Assembly (NCBI RefSeq): GCF_964355755.1
Contig: NC_092673.1
Span: 16,933,001 to 16,997,000 of the forward strand
From: Antedon mediterranea
Taxonomy: Eukaryota > Echinodermata > Crinoidea > Comatulida > Antedonidae
Reading direction: 5' to 3'
Length of the DNA: 64,000 nucleotides
Part shown: positions 63,293 to 64,000 of the stretch, piece by piece
How the letters are laid out: each line of letters opens with the position of its first letter
Numbering within the stretch: position 1 is the first letter of the stretch
Notes under the pieces: generated by a model
What the model was told of the DNA's origin: nothing
Database searches by the model: none
Seen by the model: only the letters and a program-made list of their open reading frames with translations
Made by a program: the position numbers and the translations under genes

Positions 63293-64000
63293 CTAGATGG
63301 TACGCTCGCGTACCATCTAGGTCGTGCCCACAGATGGTTCTCGAATACATAATAATTTCAGGCACTGGCGATTTCAAATGTACAATAATGCAGGACAATA
63401 ATACATGTCGTTTACAGGAACGAATAAATAGACACTGTGATTTATGTACTCAACTAAAATTAGCACCCTGGGAATTACTTCCGAAAGAGAAACTTGTCAC
63501 AAAATGAGACCAATTGTTTAAGTCAAATTTAAACAAACTTAATTTGTGTTTTGTATGTAACATTATGGTTGAGGGATGGGGAAGAGGATGGGTGCAAAGA
63601 GGAACAATTTTTAAATATATTCTTTATCCATTTAGTAGCGAAATATTAATTGTTTTCATGTTTTACAAATAATATACCACTAAACACGGTAAAACATTGC
63701 GATGTAATACTTTGTTGAAACTATCACCGTCCTAGTCGATTGAAATAGTACAGTACATGTAACGATACACTACGACGTATATATGTTTATATAATGTTAA
63801 ACAATTTGTGAAAACCACCTCTATTCGGGGCAAATCATAAATTCGATTTAATCGTTAATAAATATTAAATTATCTAACTCAACTTAATTAGTAGGCCTAA
63901 TGGTTTTCAATTGTTTCTAGAGCCAATTCATACTTAAGTTGGTTCCTATACCCTACCCACCAAAGTTGTCGTTGATCCTTCGACGGTACCACCGTAGGCC
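63293..64000 (-). mobile_element. Helitron-like element with perfect 3' hairpin (body runs off the window)
   Basis: CTAGATGGTACG CTCG CGTACCATCTAG at 63293-63320 is a 12-bp-arm hairpin starting with CTAG, with A just outside. On the reverse strand it ends CTAG before T, as Helitrons do. The body shares GTGCCCACAGATGGTTCTCG and later phrases with 49868-50240. Its other end is not seen. Confidence 0.5.

Overview
The window is eukaryotic: AT-rich, with long introns, GT-AG splice sites that agree in phase from exon to exon, tRNA-derived SINEs, non-LTR retrotransposon remnants, MITEs and many minisatellites. The frequent TAGGCCTA-type motif, the repeat types and the protein family suggest a marine invertebrate deuterostome, most likely an echinoderm. 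That assignment is an impression, not a proof.

Two tandem paralogous genes lie on the + strand. Gene A (1 to about 10.86 kb) is cut by the left edge. Its 15 coding exons in the window join without a frame break into 756 codons: the end of a Roc (Ras-of-complex) GTPase domain, a COR domain, a Cys-rich module, a chain of charged micro-exons and a death-effector-like domain (DED). Gene B (42.07 kb to beyond 63.25 kb) is the 5' part of a sister gene. It has a short N-terminal exon, ankyrin-type exons, a P-loop exon, the Roc domain and the start of COR, and is cut by the right edge. Its confident exons also join in frame (691 codons). Together they predict an ANK-Roc-COR-Cys-rich-DED protein: a DAPK/Roco-like GTPase without a kinase domain, with a death-fold tail. 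The architecture suggests cell-death or innate-immune signalling, which is inference.

Gene B shows growth by internal duplication. An ankyrin exon of 36 codons is repeated in an intron-exon array (50.3-52.1 kb) with three intact and several broken members. A basic/acidic two-exon cassette is present three times (58.2-60.3 kb) inside the GTPase domain, between switch I and the G3 motif. Gene A repeats small charged exons near its 3' end, one copy of which has decayed into a stop-containing exon.

The 31 kb between the genes, and many introns, hold no recognisable host gene. They hold tandem arrays (18, 30, 31, 61, 62, 69, 71, 85, 87 and 89 bp units and others) and mobile elements with readable boundaries. 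Two large elements interrupt tandem arrays: 13258-16913 (arms of about 0.5 kb, in the 62-bp array) and 44223-48513 (terminal repeats, 4-bp target duplication, in the 71-bp array). Others are two hAT-like MITEs with perfect 8-bp target duplications, a piggyBac-like MITE with TTAA, a pair of TA-flanked MITEs, several fold-back elements, Helitron-like 3' termini, two SINEs, a poly(A)-tailed LINE at 33-34.5 kb and several LINE fragments.
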